From NCBI RefSeq assembly GCF_040436345.1, contig NC_133223.1, forward strand, positions 19,073,113 through 19,137,112: a stretch of DNA of 64,000 nt. Reading direction: 5' to 3'. This document shows positions 22,999 to 36,100 of this stretch, in pieces. How positions within the stretch are numbered: position 1 is the first letter of the stretch; each line of letters starts with the position of its first letter. The stretch is from Pagrus major (lineage: Eukaryota; Chordata; Actinopteri; Spariformes; Sparidae). The notes beneath the pieces were generated by a model. It was not told the origin of the DNA and made no database searches. It saw nothing but the letters and a program-made list of their open reading frames with translations. The position numbers and the translations under genes are program-made.

Positions 22999-23349
22999 AC
23001 TCATCAACTCCCCGAATAATGCAACAATTCACACTGACTCTGTGCTATTATATGTTTCACAATCTGTGCTAGCCTCTTTTTCTCGATCATGCTGTTAAAT
23101 TCTCTGTCGGCCCTTCAGCAGTTGGAGGAAATGTTGTCAAAATGCTAAATCTCACAGTCTGTTTGAAATGTGTCTTAATCATAAAATGCTTTGTGAATTT
23201 TTACCAAGCTTTCACGTCATGATTCATTTTTTTCTCCACATTTTCATCCTCACATAAAATTTGTAAGAGTATGTTACAATCACATTATTGATCTCTGTAG
23301 ATGGTCTCATTTTTCTTAATATTCAGACAAAAGTCCATATTTAGTTTTC

Positions 23350-23355
23350 AATAAA
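23350..23355 (+). terminator. gcg: Poly(A) signal of proglucagon
   Basis: AATAAA lies 352 bases after the TGA stop codon (22996-22998). The terminal exon probably ends near 23372. Confidence 0.75.
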
Positions 23356-23463
23356 GAAATGTGTACAATCTATGAGTTCCCTCTTTAAAAAAAATGTAAT
23401 GCATTCTCAAATATTTGTCTAACGAGGATCACAAAGATTAACATCCGAGCGTAAACGTAAATC

Positions 23464-23640
23464 TACATGAAGATAATATTTCACTCACAGGATCCACCTT
23501 AATGTTAATGTCCACCAAGAACTGAATTTGTTTTTTGGCCTTAGCTGTAGGGTGACAGGAAATGGGATCCTTCTTCATAAACCTACATGAAGATGATGTT
23601 TAAGTGACAGGGTCCACCTGTTAATGTCCACCAAGAACAT
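23464..23640 (+). repeat. Two imperfect tandem copies of a 57-63 bp unit
   Basis: Both copies begin CTACATGAAGAT and end AATGTCCACCAAGAAC (about 23464-23523 and 23582-23638). Both contain CAC(A/G)G(G)ATCCACC-like sequence. The copies start 118 bases apart. Confidence 0.7.
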
Positions 23641-23776
23641 TTTTCTTTCCTTTTTCATGCCTTTATTTGACAGTAAAGCTGAACAGTGACAGGAAATGGG
23701 ATGGGGAGGCTGTGAGGAGGACACAGCCTCTGTACATGGGGCGCACACTCTACCAGCTGAGCTACTGGGGCACTCC
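23630..23776 (-). mobile_element. tRNA-derived SINE fragment
   Basis: On the minus strand it reads GCCCCAGTAGCTCAGCTGGT followed by AGAGTGTGCGCCCCATGTAC, a tRNA-like start with an A box (TAGCTCAGCTGG). A B box (GGTTCGA-type) is not visible, so the copy looks internally deleted. The far end is a TGACAGGAAATGGGA motif seen also at 23552. It is not a functional tRNA gene, because no cloverleaf closes. Confidence 0.6.
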
Positions 23777-24873
23777 AACCAAGAATATAATTTAAAAAAC
23801 ATGGTAATATTAATGGATGACAGTATTTTCAAGGAACATATTTTACATAGTCAACTGGCAAACGATCATTTTATGGTTCATCCAGTATGATTGTTAATAT
23901 TACTGTACATTCTTGACCATGAAACCACTGTTTTTTCTGCCATGCTCTCCCAATCCTACTGTTCACGGAGGCTGAACGGAAATCAATAAACACGTCACTC
24001 TCCTGGGAGAAATGCACCGTGGGATCTCTACCAGGTAACAGGATGATGTGTGTCACTTGTCAGCTGTTCACCGGAGAGGGATTTCTCAGTGTTGCTCTGA
24101 CAGCTCGCCAAGGAGGGTTATGCTAAATGAAAGAACATGAAATCTTGTCAATCAACTCAAACTGGTTGGGAACAATGTCTGGGTCGACACCCTCCAGTTC
24201 CTCCTGGCGCCTAGACAAAACAGTAATTCACATGAGCCAGCAGCTTGACATGCTTTGGGATGTGCCACCTCTCTGAGCTGTCATCTGCAGCACATCAAAC
24301 CATCTGCTGATTGCAGGAACCTCTGCCCACTTCAGTCTATTTGTAGGCCAAATCTCAGGGGCTTATAAATTGGACATTTGTGCTTGGCAGCACTGATAAC
24401 TGGTGTTTCCATCATGTCACCGCATGTGCGAGCCTGTGAGGATATGATGAAAGAATCTGTAGCAATGTCAAACATCTTTTGGTATCGCTGCATAATAAGA
24501 GAACAAAACAATGGTTACCTAATGCATCTTTCCTCTCACCTGTAGTGCTATTTATTCAGCTAGATTGTTTTGGTGAGGGTTGCTGAGTTTTGGAGATATC
24601 GACTGGATGCTAGCTTGCAAGCCATCAAGCTTGTGGCATTAAAATCACCCCCCAAAAACCTGTCGAGTTTTTCAGATGTATTTTCTGACGTTATGAGCCC
24701 CACAAGCCGACTGCCATCTACAGTACAGTAGTTCCATCATATTCGAGAGTGGGCAGACATCGCTACAGCCCATATCTCCAAAATTTGGCAACTCACACGG
24801 AAACAATCTAGATGGATAAATAGCACTAAAGGTGAGAGGAAAATTATGATCACCTTTAAGCAACGGTAAAGTC

Positions 24874-25086
24874 ACTAAAGGTGCAATAAGTAAGAATTTT
24901 AGTTGAAAACATTCAAAAACTGCATAAAATCTCAAAAGAATGTGAATTAAAGTTACAGACTAACTTAATAACAGAGCTAACTACTACTACAGTATGTGGC
25001 AGTTAGCAGTTACTCTGGTGAGATGCTGCCCCCTATTTGTTATGAGTATAAATAGGTGGCAAATTCTTACATATTGCACCTTTAAT
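24874..25086. mobile_element. TTAA-type MITE, short copy of family B
   Basis: Left end ACTAAAGGTGCAATAAGTAA and right end TTACATATTGCACCTTTAAT are inverted repeats. The interior holds TGATGAGATGCTGCCCCC-like sequence (GAGATGCTGCCCCCTATTTG), shared with 18298-18657. No coding capacity. Confidence 0.72.
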
Positions 25087-25164
25087 TAGCTCTTAAGGAC
25101 AGGACAAACTTAAATTGTGGACGCAGTGTTACGATTGAGTGTATGTGTGACAGTAACAAGACAA

Positions 25165-26265
25165 ACAACAGTGCTCATAGAAATTTATTGAGTCAAAATA
25201 ACATTGACAAGATATACAGTACATAATAAAATCATATAATATATTTTGAGAAATAAACTCCGCTATACCGGCTTCATTGAACTCTTCAGGCGTATTAAAT
25301 GCCATAATGGTGAAGCTTTTAAATGTATGATTCACTGAACTTTATACAAGCGTTTAAACCAATTATGATATTATGAAAATTGACAATATACAATATAAGC
25401 AATACATCAACACCAAGAGGCAAAATACTGCAAGTCTCTGTTAGGATACAAACATAGTCCACAAAATATAGATAATATAATATATAGATAAATAATTGCT
25501 TGCATAAATAGAGTATTGACATTCTGGCAAAAAAGTGCTATTGCATTTGGTTCTTGAAAGATGAATGTACAGTGCTGCCCTTTATTAGTTACTTTAAAGC
25601 AATCATTCCTGTCAGACACAATTATTACAAGGGATTCAAAGTAGCTGGCTGATAAAAAGACATCCATAGGCTGATGTGTACTTTACTTTTCATGTTAAAA
25701 GATTTCTACATATTTATGTACAGCTTTTCAGGAAGTTAAGGTTAGGGTTAGGTTATGGTCAAGAATGATCATGGGCTTTTAAAATACTTCATATTTAATT
25801 TCACATCATATCCGATGTCTATAGAATTATAGGGAATCGGTGTATACATAGATAAAGGGCTCAAAGATATGTTGATTTCAAAATACAAAGTATATAAAAA
25901 TACTTATACAAATTGATCCAAGGACAAAAACTGGAAAACAGTCTCTTAGCAAGACCAACCTTTTACATTTTGGTAGTTTACATTCAGTGTGAGCAATACA
26001 GTATCCAGATTGAGAAAGTCAAAATTTGACAATAACAACACAAGAAAGTAGCAGTAGTAGGTTCATGACACATCAGATTATTCACTTAAACACAGAGATG
26101 TACAAGACTAAACTTAAAGGGTTGATACACTGCAGCATTAAATATAGATTTGTTTACAAATACACACAGAAGGGACAGTGACAAAGACTCACAACACTGT
26201 CCTCTGCTTCTTCATCGAACATTTCTCATCGTGCACACCAGTTGTTGCGAAATACTGTGAGTGAA
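25165..26265 (-). other. slc4a10: 3'UTR exon of slc4a10
   Basis: On the minus strand a good acceptor (TTTTCTTTCTGACAG) ends at 26266, or alternatively an acceptor ends at 26255. The exon runs to a poly(A) signal at 25184-25189 (TTTATT on the plus strand). It pairs with the donor CATTATG/GTAAGA at 27085, which lies 17 bases downstream of the stop codon. No further long open frame continues here, so the exon is probably untranslated. Confidence 0.6.
25184..25189 (-). terminator. slc4a10: Poly(A) signal of slc4a10
   Basis: AATAAA on the minus strand, about 1.1 kb into the proposed 3'UTR exon. It is the best candidate before the proglucagon gene is reached. Transcripts from slc4a10 and proglucagon therefore converge tail to tail. 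Confidence 0.55.
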
Positions 26266-26332
26266 CTGTCAGAAAGAAAACACAGATGTATAATTAGCAG
26301 ACATGCATACTGTATAGCAAGAATGTATTGTC

Positions 26333-26560
26333 TTTAAAGGGGCACCATGTAGTTCTGGAGATGAAAGTTTAATATTTAATATTTACAATATGAATGAGGT
26401 AATAATACAAACTCAGAAATACTTTTTTATTTTTCCATAACTGAATAAACAAGCTGTTCTCAGAGGACAATAAGGTCCCCAGAACACTGTTTGAAGCTAG
26501 AAAGGTGGCAGGGTCCGCCACAAGTAAAACAGTATGAAACTGTGTTGTCTTTTGCAAACT
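26333..26560 (+). mobile_element. MITE family A, truncated copy
   Basis: Starts TTTAAAGGGGCACCATGTAG and shares AAGGTCCCCAGAACACTG and GGTGGCAGGGTCCGCCAC with the full copy at 11390-11695. It breaks off after TGAAACTGTGTTGTCTTTT, so the right terminal repeat is missing. It lies in the 3'UTR intron of slc4a10. Confidence 0.72.
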
Positions 26561-26819
26561 TTCATTCTGTGGCAAAACTAGTGATGACTTGTAATTACAG
26601 TATAACCTCACTGAACTCTAGTGCAGGTCTGTTGAATAGATTACATTTATACCCTACTGTAAAAGTTATCTTCCTCAGTTTGCAAATTCCCTCTGGCAGT
26701 CTTACAGTTAGGTGAATATGTGAATGTTAGCCAGTTAAACGACAGGTCTGACACTTAGAGAGTGAGCTGAGAGGAATGAAACCACTCTCTCATGTCTCTA
26801 TGGTCAATTTGAAGTTTCA

Positions 26820-26900
26820 ATCAGCAGCTTGTTAGCTTAGCTTTGCTTAGCTTAGCACAAAGCTTGCCTGGATCTGTCCACAGGTAACAGGATCCATACA
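26820..26900 (+). repeat. GTTAGCTTAGC module
   Basis: AGCTTGTTAGCTTAGCTTTG, then CTTAGCACAAAGCTTGCCTG and a GTCCACAGGTAACA end. Related copies are at about 340-420, 2210-2300, 8025-8100 and 49300-49380. Confidence 0.55.
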
Positions 26901-27004
26901 AGCACCTCGAAAGTTCACTAAGTAACAAGTTATACATCAACTATTATTTATATATATATTATATTTATATATAAAATGAATAGTATATATATATATATGT
27001 ATGT

Positions 27005-27058
27005 ACCCATCTGATAATATGAATATATATATATATATGTTCATATTATCAGATGGGT
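27005..27058. repeat. Perfect 19-bp inverted repeat with AT-rich loop
   Basis: ACCCATCTGATAATATGAA (27005-27023) is exactly repeated in inverse orientation at 27040-27058, separated by 16 bases of TA repeat. It lies in the 3'UTR intron of slc4a10, 27 bases beyond the last coding exon's donor. Confidence 0.9.
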
Positions 27059-27101
27059 GAGCATACTGTATATTCAAGTCTTACCATAATGATTTGCTGC
27101 C

Positions 27102-30100
27102 TTAGCTGTGGGCATTCCAAGTGTTTCCAAAGGAACCTTTTGACATCTCATCTGTGATATTGATGACGGGTATCCCTCTGCAAGAAGAGAATAATAGTAT
27201 ATGAATAAAAAATAAGAAAAAAAATAGAAGTTGTGCACATGTAAGTATTATATCACTTACTTGTACCCTTCTAATGGCACTTGCACTCCTCCGTCATCTT
27301 CTGCCACTATACTCTGCTCCTCCTCCTGCAGGTAGAATAAAACGCAGCTTAAACGCACGTGAATATTAATAAAATTAAATCAAAATGGACTGACGTGTTG
27401 TAAAACAGCACAAAGCGTTTTGTTCATGAGAGCGACAGCACCTCTTCAGCATCTTCAAGCTTCTTCTTCTTGCTCTCTGGCATGAGATCGTCCAGCCAGC
27501 TCAGCTCTCTCTTGGTGAAGAAACAGTCCATCAGCTTCCTGATGAACACCAGAGCCAACACCTGCAGAATCGAAACGTCAGAAAAATCCTGTCCTCAGAA
27601 AGGAGTCACTGTGCTGAGGAGGTGAATGGATTGATGGATTAATGGAGAGGCAAAGTACATCAAACAAAGAGAGGAAAACTGCTTTGGTGAAGAGGTACTG
27701 CTACTTCAAGATGTAACATACCTGCATAGCTGTGCAATTTGTATGTATTATATGTATTTTCATTATTGTGTCTACCTCTAATAACTGCATTAATCACAGT
27801 GTACATAGAAGGTGCCAGACTGACCCCAGTAGCTAAATAAAAGCTGTAGTAACACACTGAGCCCTGCTAACACCTAAATCAGGTGTGGCGTATGAAATGG
27901 TGCAGCAGATGGTGTAATTGGGCTGTTTACGCACCATCATGGGAAAAACAATGGCTGCCTTGGAGGTCTTGATGACCCAGAGCATAACCAAACAGGTGAG
28001 CTGGATGATGGTGAAGAGGTGCACCTTCCTCAGAGGTACGTGTCGTAGATAGATGAAGTCTGGCTGGTGCTTAGCCGGCATCCCGAACAGTCTCAGACGG
28101 TCGTAGAACTGCAGAAGATAAATGATAAACAATTCTTAAGTCTGCAGTATCTGACTTGGCCACTTGGGGCAGCGTACACAAGTTGTGAACACGTCATTGA
28201 CACATCATCACCTTTATTATTTACACATTCAGCAGTTACAGAGCAACATTATCATTCATTTGGAGTCGTGTTTGCTTCCATCCAATTAATTTAAGTCTGT
28301 TATTTCTCTCTTTTTTCTCTCTTTTTTTTTGGTCTCTACCAACTCTTGAGGGAAATGTCTGACTCTTTATCTGCTAAAATGCTTCACTCTGTTCACAAGC
28401 TTGTCGTTAGCTGTATCTGTCTTCTGTTTGGTGGTGAATAGGTAGTGTTCAGTGGGTTTAAAGTTTTTACCAAGAGCAGTGAGAGTGGACCAAAACAGTT
28501 AAACTTGCAGGCAAACAGTGAGCTGAAACTCTATCAAGCGGCATAAAGCAGCAGATTGAGTTGATAATTCTCTGAAGACTTTCAATACATTATTATCATT
28601 TAAAAAAATGATTAGAGCCGCTTGTTTATTATCCTCTTGACCTTTTGAGAAGGTTTACAACAACCTAAGCACATGTAGTGAAAATGTTCGTAAATGTGTC
28701 AAACCCACAGAGAACAATCCTCCAACTCTGCAGATTTTTAGCATCTTTAAAGTCATTGATTTGGCAGCCTTTTAAAACAAAAAAGTTCCACTAAGCGAAA
28801 CAGCGCACTGCCTCCTCAGCATCAAACAGCAAACGCTACCAAAGCTGGTGGACAAAGTCCAACATCTATTACGCTAAAAGTTACTTGCGTCTGCTGGATG
28901 TGTAACTACAACAGGTTGGCGCTCCTGAACAGCACAGAAGGACACCTATGCAATAACAATCTCTTTTTCCCCAAAAAGTATTTGTCCAAATTTAAATATA
29001 ATTGTCAAAACCAATAATAGAAAGTACTTCAAGAAGAGTGAAGAAAATAAGCAGCAAACAGGGCAATTAAATAACAGTCAGGTGTTCTGTAAATGCTGGG
29101 AACACACTAGAGGCCAATTAACACTTTTTATCTGGGCAGCCAGACAATATGGAGGCGATTCCCTGTCATGGCTACACAGATTATCTGGAGCGCCTACAAA
29201 TTAAAATTTAACTACACCGACCAACTGTGTGTATCTAATCTGAGCCATGCAGATAATCTAAAAAAAAAGTTAAGCCTGTTAATGTGTAAAAGATAATTAT
29301 GCTTTGAATTTGGGAGTGCAGAACCAAAATTAAAACGTGAACTCACGCCTGTGTGAGCATTTAGACTGAGAAACCAAAAAACATCTATGTGATAAACAAT
29401 TTACTGTCATGGGATTTACTGTTAACATGAATTAGTTACATTTAGACAAGTTAAACCACAGACAATAGCAGACAGGTGCTTCCTCATGCGGCGATACATT
29501 AAAGAAACACTATGTAACTTTCTGCGGAAAGATAGTTGATTGTTTAGTCTTTTTCCATCCATACATCCGTTACTGTAACCACGTAACCTTTGCAGGGTTG
29601 CGTGGCGCTGGAGTCGATCCAAGCTTACATTGGGCGAGTGGCGGGGTACGCCAGTCCCATTCCCCAATCGTCAAATAACAATTTAAGTCGACCAAACTGG
29701 GTCTCTGGCGTGGGACCCGAACCATTAACCCAAAGCTATGGTACATGACCATCTGGGAATTAAATTTCAACGATCAACTCTCTCTCTCCAGAATGACTTT
29801 AAAAGTTACATAGTGTTGCTTTAAATTCAGTGAAATTTGAATTTTTACCTGAATGCCTTTGAGAGACGATGCTCCCATGTACAGGAACACTCCATACAAG
29901 ACAGGCATGGGAATGAACTGAGGAAGAATAAAAGTGTTATGTCAGTAATCGGTCTAATTCAGCAGACCTACTGTGCTGCACTCAATAATTAACCAAGGAA
30001 TATTAAATGTCATAAAGATGAAACACTCCAACGTTCGACCTTCAGCACAGACGTCATGAAGACGGAGCAGCCCATCAGGGTGAAGATCATGAGGCCGGTG

Positions 30101-33100
30101 AAGCGCTGCTCTCTGATGCCGAGGAACTTCGGCTGCTCCCCGGGAGCCGAGCACTCCGACTCGAGCTTCAGGCTGTTGACGTGGGTGATGGAGAGGACGG
30201 TGGCAGCCACGAACCAGGGCAAGCCCATCAGAGAGCACACGCCAAGCATGACCCCCACCATGAACAGATCCAGGTGGTACCCACAGCCTTTCTGAAGTGG
30301 GGAAGCACAAGTAGTAAAGTTGAGACTGGGCGCATGTTGAACTTACATGAGCATGTCTACAAGATGCCACACAAGCCATCTTAATAATGCAGTCTGAGAT
30401 AGTGTTCATTTTGTCAGGTATTTTTTATGTAGTCTAATAAATAAATATGCAAATCAAGACATGTTCCATTTTTGGATGTTTCCTTAAAATGATATCATCA
30501 CACCAAGAGAGCAGACACTTTCTGCAAAGCTGCATTCATAAATATTGCATGTTGATATAGTCACAGTCAGTCACGCCTCATTGTCTTGTCTTAGTCATGG
30601 AAGAAAAAGGTAAATGGCGAGCATATTTAGTCATAGTCTTCCTTTCCTAAGTTAACACAAGTCTGCAACTAAAGTTCAAAGCCAGGACGGGAAAGTACCT
30701 TGAGTTTGTGCTCCTTCCGGTTGATAATGACGGCTGTGATCTGCTGGTCCATGAAGATGAGGATGGTACAAAGCAGAGCTGGGACCACCGTAATGACTGC
30801 GGTCCACCAGGGGTTCGGCCCCAGAGGGTTGATGAACCAACCTCGATCATCTCTGGTTGGCTGATTTAAAAAAAGAAAAAGACATAAATAGCAGCTTGTT
30901 GAAAAATTATGCGAGTTTGCAATTTGTTGATAAAATAAACAACTTCTTTTGGGGACTTGCTCACCTTAAACACGCTGGGAACCTTTAGTTTTGGGGAGGG
31001 GATCCCTAAGGCGTAGTCGACTAGGACCATGGTAAGGATGGTGAAGAAGACGGCAAAGTCACTGATGATTGACCTCACCTGGTAGAGAGGAAAACATGTC
31101 AAAATGACCCTTAAACGTTGTAGTTTCATTTATTTTTCCTCCCTTTGAGGGCTAACACTGAAACATAAAGGCTGGCCATGGACCAAAAGCAGACAACTGT
31201 TGTATTGTATGGTATTGTTAAGATGCAAATTGATTGATTATTTGTCTGACTTGCTCCCAATGTTGGCCCGCCAGATGTTTCTAGCAAAACATACAATAAA
31301 AATAGTGATTTATTTAATAATTTGTAAGACAAAATTTTGATTTTCTCCCATTAAAAACATCTGGCAGGCCAATTTGAACCTCATGTCCCCACTTTGGTCT
31401 GCCATGATTCTACCCAGTGTAACTGCAAACAGGAAACAGGACTCCTCTTTCTCCAAATGTCCTTCTTTCTATGACGCAGTACCTACATTTCACCACTAGA
31501 GTGTACCACTGCACCATGCTACATAACCAAAACCTTGTTCAGCAGCTGTACAAGCTTTGTCTTCATGCTTGGATTATAACGCACCTTTGTGGGAAAGTAA
31601 TTGCTGAACTTGAAGTTCTTGAGGAAGGCGGACATGATGACGGTGGAAAAGAAGAGAATGACACACCAGAAGAGGACGTCAGGAACGTAGGGCCCTTTGA
31701 GGCCGCAGGCACTGCCCACAAACTCCCCACGCTTCTCAATACAGTCCTGAAACAACAGGTAAACAGGTATTAACACTAATCACGTGATATGCGGTAGATG
31801 ACACTCTTGCGCAAATGGTGTTTATGAGCATCCACAAAAAACTTAACTGAGTATAAAACAATTTGCTTTTATAGTGATTTGCGATGAGTAATCCAATATA
31901 ATCCAGCCCACATGCCCTTAATCTCCTCTGTTAAATTTCCTCCATCTGGGAGAGCATGCCACTTTAAGGTGGAAATGTATCTTTTTTAGTCCGTCTTTGT
32001 GTCAATAATTTCTGATTTTGTTTACATACAGAATAAAACCATCATGAATGATTTATTTATAGTTTCTTTTCTTTCTTTAACCAGGTTGGTGTGGGTGGTA
32101 CCTTGACCTCCAGCGCTTCCCAGTAGATTTCTGAGGCGGTGACATTGGTGACCTCCCAATACTTCAGAGTAGCATTGGTGGGGTCGGAGGGTTCGACGCA
32201 TGAACATCTGTGGAAACACATGAACATCTGGGTGACTAAATAATCCCCTCATCTGGCAGAGATTTGCAGTACCTCCAAGAAATGAACGCAGTATTTATTC
32301 CCGTTTTCCCCGCTACATTGTAAGTGCCCACGTACGAGTACATGGTGAGTTTGTCCAGGTTGTTGTTCTTGTTGAAGGGATAGTGGTCCCCCAGGTGGAT
32401 GAGTTTCTCCAAGGCCTCGTAGATGAAGATGATGCAGATGAGCGAGGCGAAGGCTTCCTCTGTGAAACGTGTGATGTAACAAACGAGGGAACTGGCGTCT
32501 GTAGCCACCAGCATGATGCAGAGGAAAGCCGTCCACAGACCGATGCAGGTCCTCAGCGACAGATAGGACAAGCCATACTCCCTAAGAGGAGATAGAAGGG
32601 GAATAAATCACTGTGAGGCATCAAATCATGTCATATAATGATTGTTTATTGTGTTGGATGACAGGAAGTCACTATCAGAATGAAATGAAATGGTATTTGT
32701 CCATATAATCAGAATATTTAATGATCTATAGGAGGCCAGATGTTTGAGAGATAGTTCATCCGCGTCCACAGAACCCAACCCTATCAGTGTAATCATGAAA
32801 TTATACACTATGTGTAGATTAAATGAACAGGAAGTCGTAGATGATTTATGTGTACAGTCACATGAAAAAAAAAAAAGAACATACTTGCAGAATTTGAATA
32901 ATATCTTTTCAAACACGAGCACCGGCCCCGTGCTGCCCAGAATGGTGAGCGGCTGCCCGGCGAACAGGGAATAGGCGATTCCAGTCAGCGAGGCTCCGAA
33001 CAGCGACTCAATTGCACTCTGGGGGAAAAGGGACAGAGAGATTATTGATGGGTGGTTAATTAAAAAAAATCGTTGTCTGGTCTAATGTTTGCAGCAGTGC

Positions 33101-36100
33101 ACGCTGCACAGCCAGTCTAGGCAGAACACTGTGAACATTCAGAGTGAAGGGGAAAAGGATTTACTATGCGTCCTTCTGTTGCCTCGCCCAGTAGTCCTCC
33201 GAAGGTGATGACAGGGGACATGCAGGCACAGTAGAGGAAGAGGAAAGAGGCCACACACTGTAAACTGAACGCGTCAGTGTAGTCGGACAGGTAGTGGGGC
33301 GCCTTGCGCTTGATGTCTAGGAGGAGGCCGCCAAACCACCTGGAAATATAAAGGCGAAGACGTGTCACTTTCACTTTCAATGAAATAACAGATACCCTAA
33401 TAGAATATTTTGAAACAGTTATATAAATTCCAACTGCTGAATATCCAAAGGTAAAAAGGAAACACACACACAAATCTTTAGGAGAAGCTGACTAATCTCA
33501 ATTTCATGCCATGTCAACCCACTTTTTTTAACTTTGAATTTTTCACAAGAACACAGAATGACTGTCTAGCAAGATTCAAGTCAACAACAACACAGCATGT
33601 CACTGCTTTGTGAGACCCGAGTGGCAGATAAAGGATGGGCAATCATCAGTGATGTATCACACCCTCTCTCTGGTGAATATGAGTTGTTACCATCAGGACA
33701 GAAGTACAGGGTACCACCTTTGCGGACTCACTGTCCCCAGAGATCTTTGACACCTTGTGCTCTGTTAAAGGAGACCTGTTATACTTTTTCTTTCTTTTTT
33801 CCTTTCCTTCAGTGTTTAATAAAGATAAACGGTCTTGAACGTTAAAAAGGTCAAACTCCGCACCAGCAGAGGCTCCTTTCTCCCACAGAAAACACTGCTC
33901 CTGAAACGCATCGTCAGTAGTCCCGCCTTTAATTCTGTGACTTTGTGACATCACACTACGTCACCATGTCCCACATTTGCATAATTTTTGCCTTGTGGCT
34001 AGTTTGGCGTGTAAGAATTGATTTAGCACAGCTGCTCAGGCATGTGTGAGCTGACCAATCATTATCATTATTGAGGGGGGGAGGTCTTAAAGAGACAGGA
34101 GCTAAAACTGAGCGTTTCAGACAGATGGGGAATACCGAGCTGCAGCACTGCACAGAGAGAGAGAAAACTGATGTGTTTTTGAGCACTCAAGCATGTAAAC
34201 CTGTTCTAGTAGTAACCCAACATAACATTATGAACCTCAGAATTGAGCATTATGTGTCTCCTTTAAATAAATCCATGTGTTATGAGGGGTGTGTCACTTG
34301 CATTTCGATGCATTTACATTCTTTATTGTTGGTGGTGATTTGAAGTACTTTGTTGTTAAATGTCAACAAACAAAACTAATTCTAACGTTACCGTAACATT
34401 ATGGCATGACTTCCGTTTGCCTCCATGCTCTGATGAAGGCCGCTAGGCCGATACGTTTGCATGTTGGTTGACCAGAATAAATTGGTGAAATTGAGATTAG
34501 TCAACTTTGTCCTGAAGACTTGTGTGTGTGTGCTGACTTTGTACCTTCGGGTATACAACAGTTGGTATACATGATTTTGGTTCAGGACTAAAAAATAAAA
34601 CATGTGAAGTCGCATCCTCTCAAAGATTAACTAACATAAATTCATTTAAATTTTAACGACTGCAGTCTGAAAAAAATTTTACTAGATTGTTTCTTTTTCT
34701 CTAACTTGCCTTCTTCCCAGTTTTTAACTTGTGCGTGTGATAGGCCTCGATGATCGAAAGGTCTAGCTGCAAATAGACATCTCGAGGCAGGATGTTTCTA
34801 TGGAAACCACTTCATAACTACAACTACAGACCAAGTTTACCCACGGTTAGCCGGTCAGTGTGCATTCTGTAGACAAATTGTCATTTTTCAGTTTACTGGC
34901 TTGAATTTAGAAAAGTCTCCGCACACTTTTGAAAACATTCGATTCCATAAAACTCGTCTGCATGCCGGGCATTATTTACCTTTGTCAGTCCTTTCTTTTG
35001 GAAACATTTTGGATGATTTTAAGGATCAACTCTAACACTGAAAACATATTTAATTTACCCCATTCAAACTCTTATATGAAATGTACATGCACTGCAGTCT
35101 CCTTCTAAGTTCTTCTTTTTTTAAAAACAAAACAAAATGTAGTGTTGTGTTACACTCTGGAGGCTGAGTCCTTCAATTATAAATAAACTCTCTGCAACAA
35201 AGTAGTGAGTAGGCTGCATGCTGTACTGACATGATGCATTGTATCCACAGTTCAGTATGAAGCACTGTTCAAAATAATATGTCTTTACCTGCGTGTAAAG
35301 ACTTAACGCTCTGCTCCTGCTGATCACAATTCACTTTACCTTCCGGTCCGCTGCAGTTCTGGACCCCCGTGCCCATCTTCCTCCTCCTCTTCTTCACCCT
35401 CTACTAATCCATTTGGTAAAACGTTACTCTTCTTCCTCCCCTCCTGTTTGACAAAATCCGCAACAGTCAGCTTCTTTTTCCTAGTGCAAATTGAAAACAA
35501 GGCAACCGGCTGTCTAAACGCCGACTCACCTGTGAAGGTACATTTTTCGGTGGCTCTATCCGTATGGAGGGGTCCCACTCTCCCGGTGGCAGGACGGTCA
35601 CTTGATCGAGAAATTCATCGATCCCAGCGATCAGATCGTTGCGGTCTTTAGCTTTATAGGCAACATCATGGAAAACCTGGAGACATAAAATCAAGAAAAG
35701 GACTATGAGGGCTGTGCTCCTGACTTTAAGGTGCACTATGCAATCTTTTACAGGCCTCTTGCATGTTTAGAGAAAAACAGGTGTGTATTTTTAGTTTTGG
35801 TGGAGTGAGATTAAAATGAGCCAATTCCCTGTCTAAAGGTCCTATAGTTAAAGAATACAGGTAAAATAAAAGTTACATAGTGCCCATTTAAAAGTCCCAT
35901 ATTGTAGAAAGTGAGATGTCCATGTCTTATCTGACTATGAAACAGGTCTCAGTGTTATATAAATACTGTTATGTTATCAAAATGTTCAATCCACTGAGAA
36001 AAACACAGCCTGTACTCAAAAACTGTGCCCTTAAATGAGGTGTCAGGACTTTCATAAGGTTGTTATGTAACAACGTGTGTCGCAGTCACGGCCCTCAGGA

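Noticed and set aside
23630-23776. tRNA gene on the minus strand
   Set aside because: It has an A-box-like start but no visible B box and no closing acceptor stem, so it is better read as a SINE fragment.
23000-25160. Search for a GLP-2 exon or another gene between proglucagon and slc4a10
   Set aside because: No HADGSF- or HVDGSF-like frame or splice-bounded exon was seen; the interval holds repeats and unremarkable sequence.
25739-25760. Telomere-like GTTAGGGTTAGG, also CCCTAACCCTA near 39812
   Set aside because: Only two or three units each, as expected by chance in A/T-rich fish DNA; not an interstitial telomere array.
32271-32335. Read-through of slc4a10 exon 14 into [16 protein letters not shown]
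   Set aside because: The donor GTACGTG at 32335 joins in phase to [11 protein letters not shown], matching the human extracellular loop; the longer frame is intron.
35444-35480. Possible earlier acceptor for slc4a10 exon 11 (CACTAG at about 35480), adding [12 protein letters not shown]
   Set aside because: From that acceptor the phase required by exon 10 leads to a stop codon; the acceptor at 35444 keeps frame and matches human.
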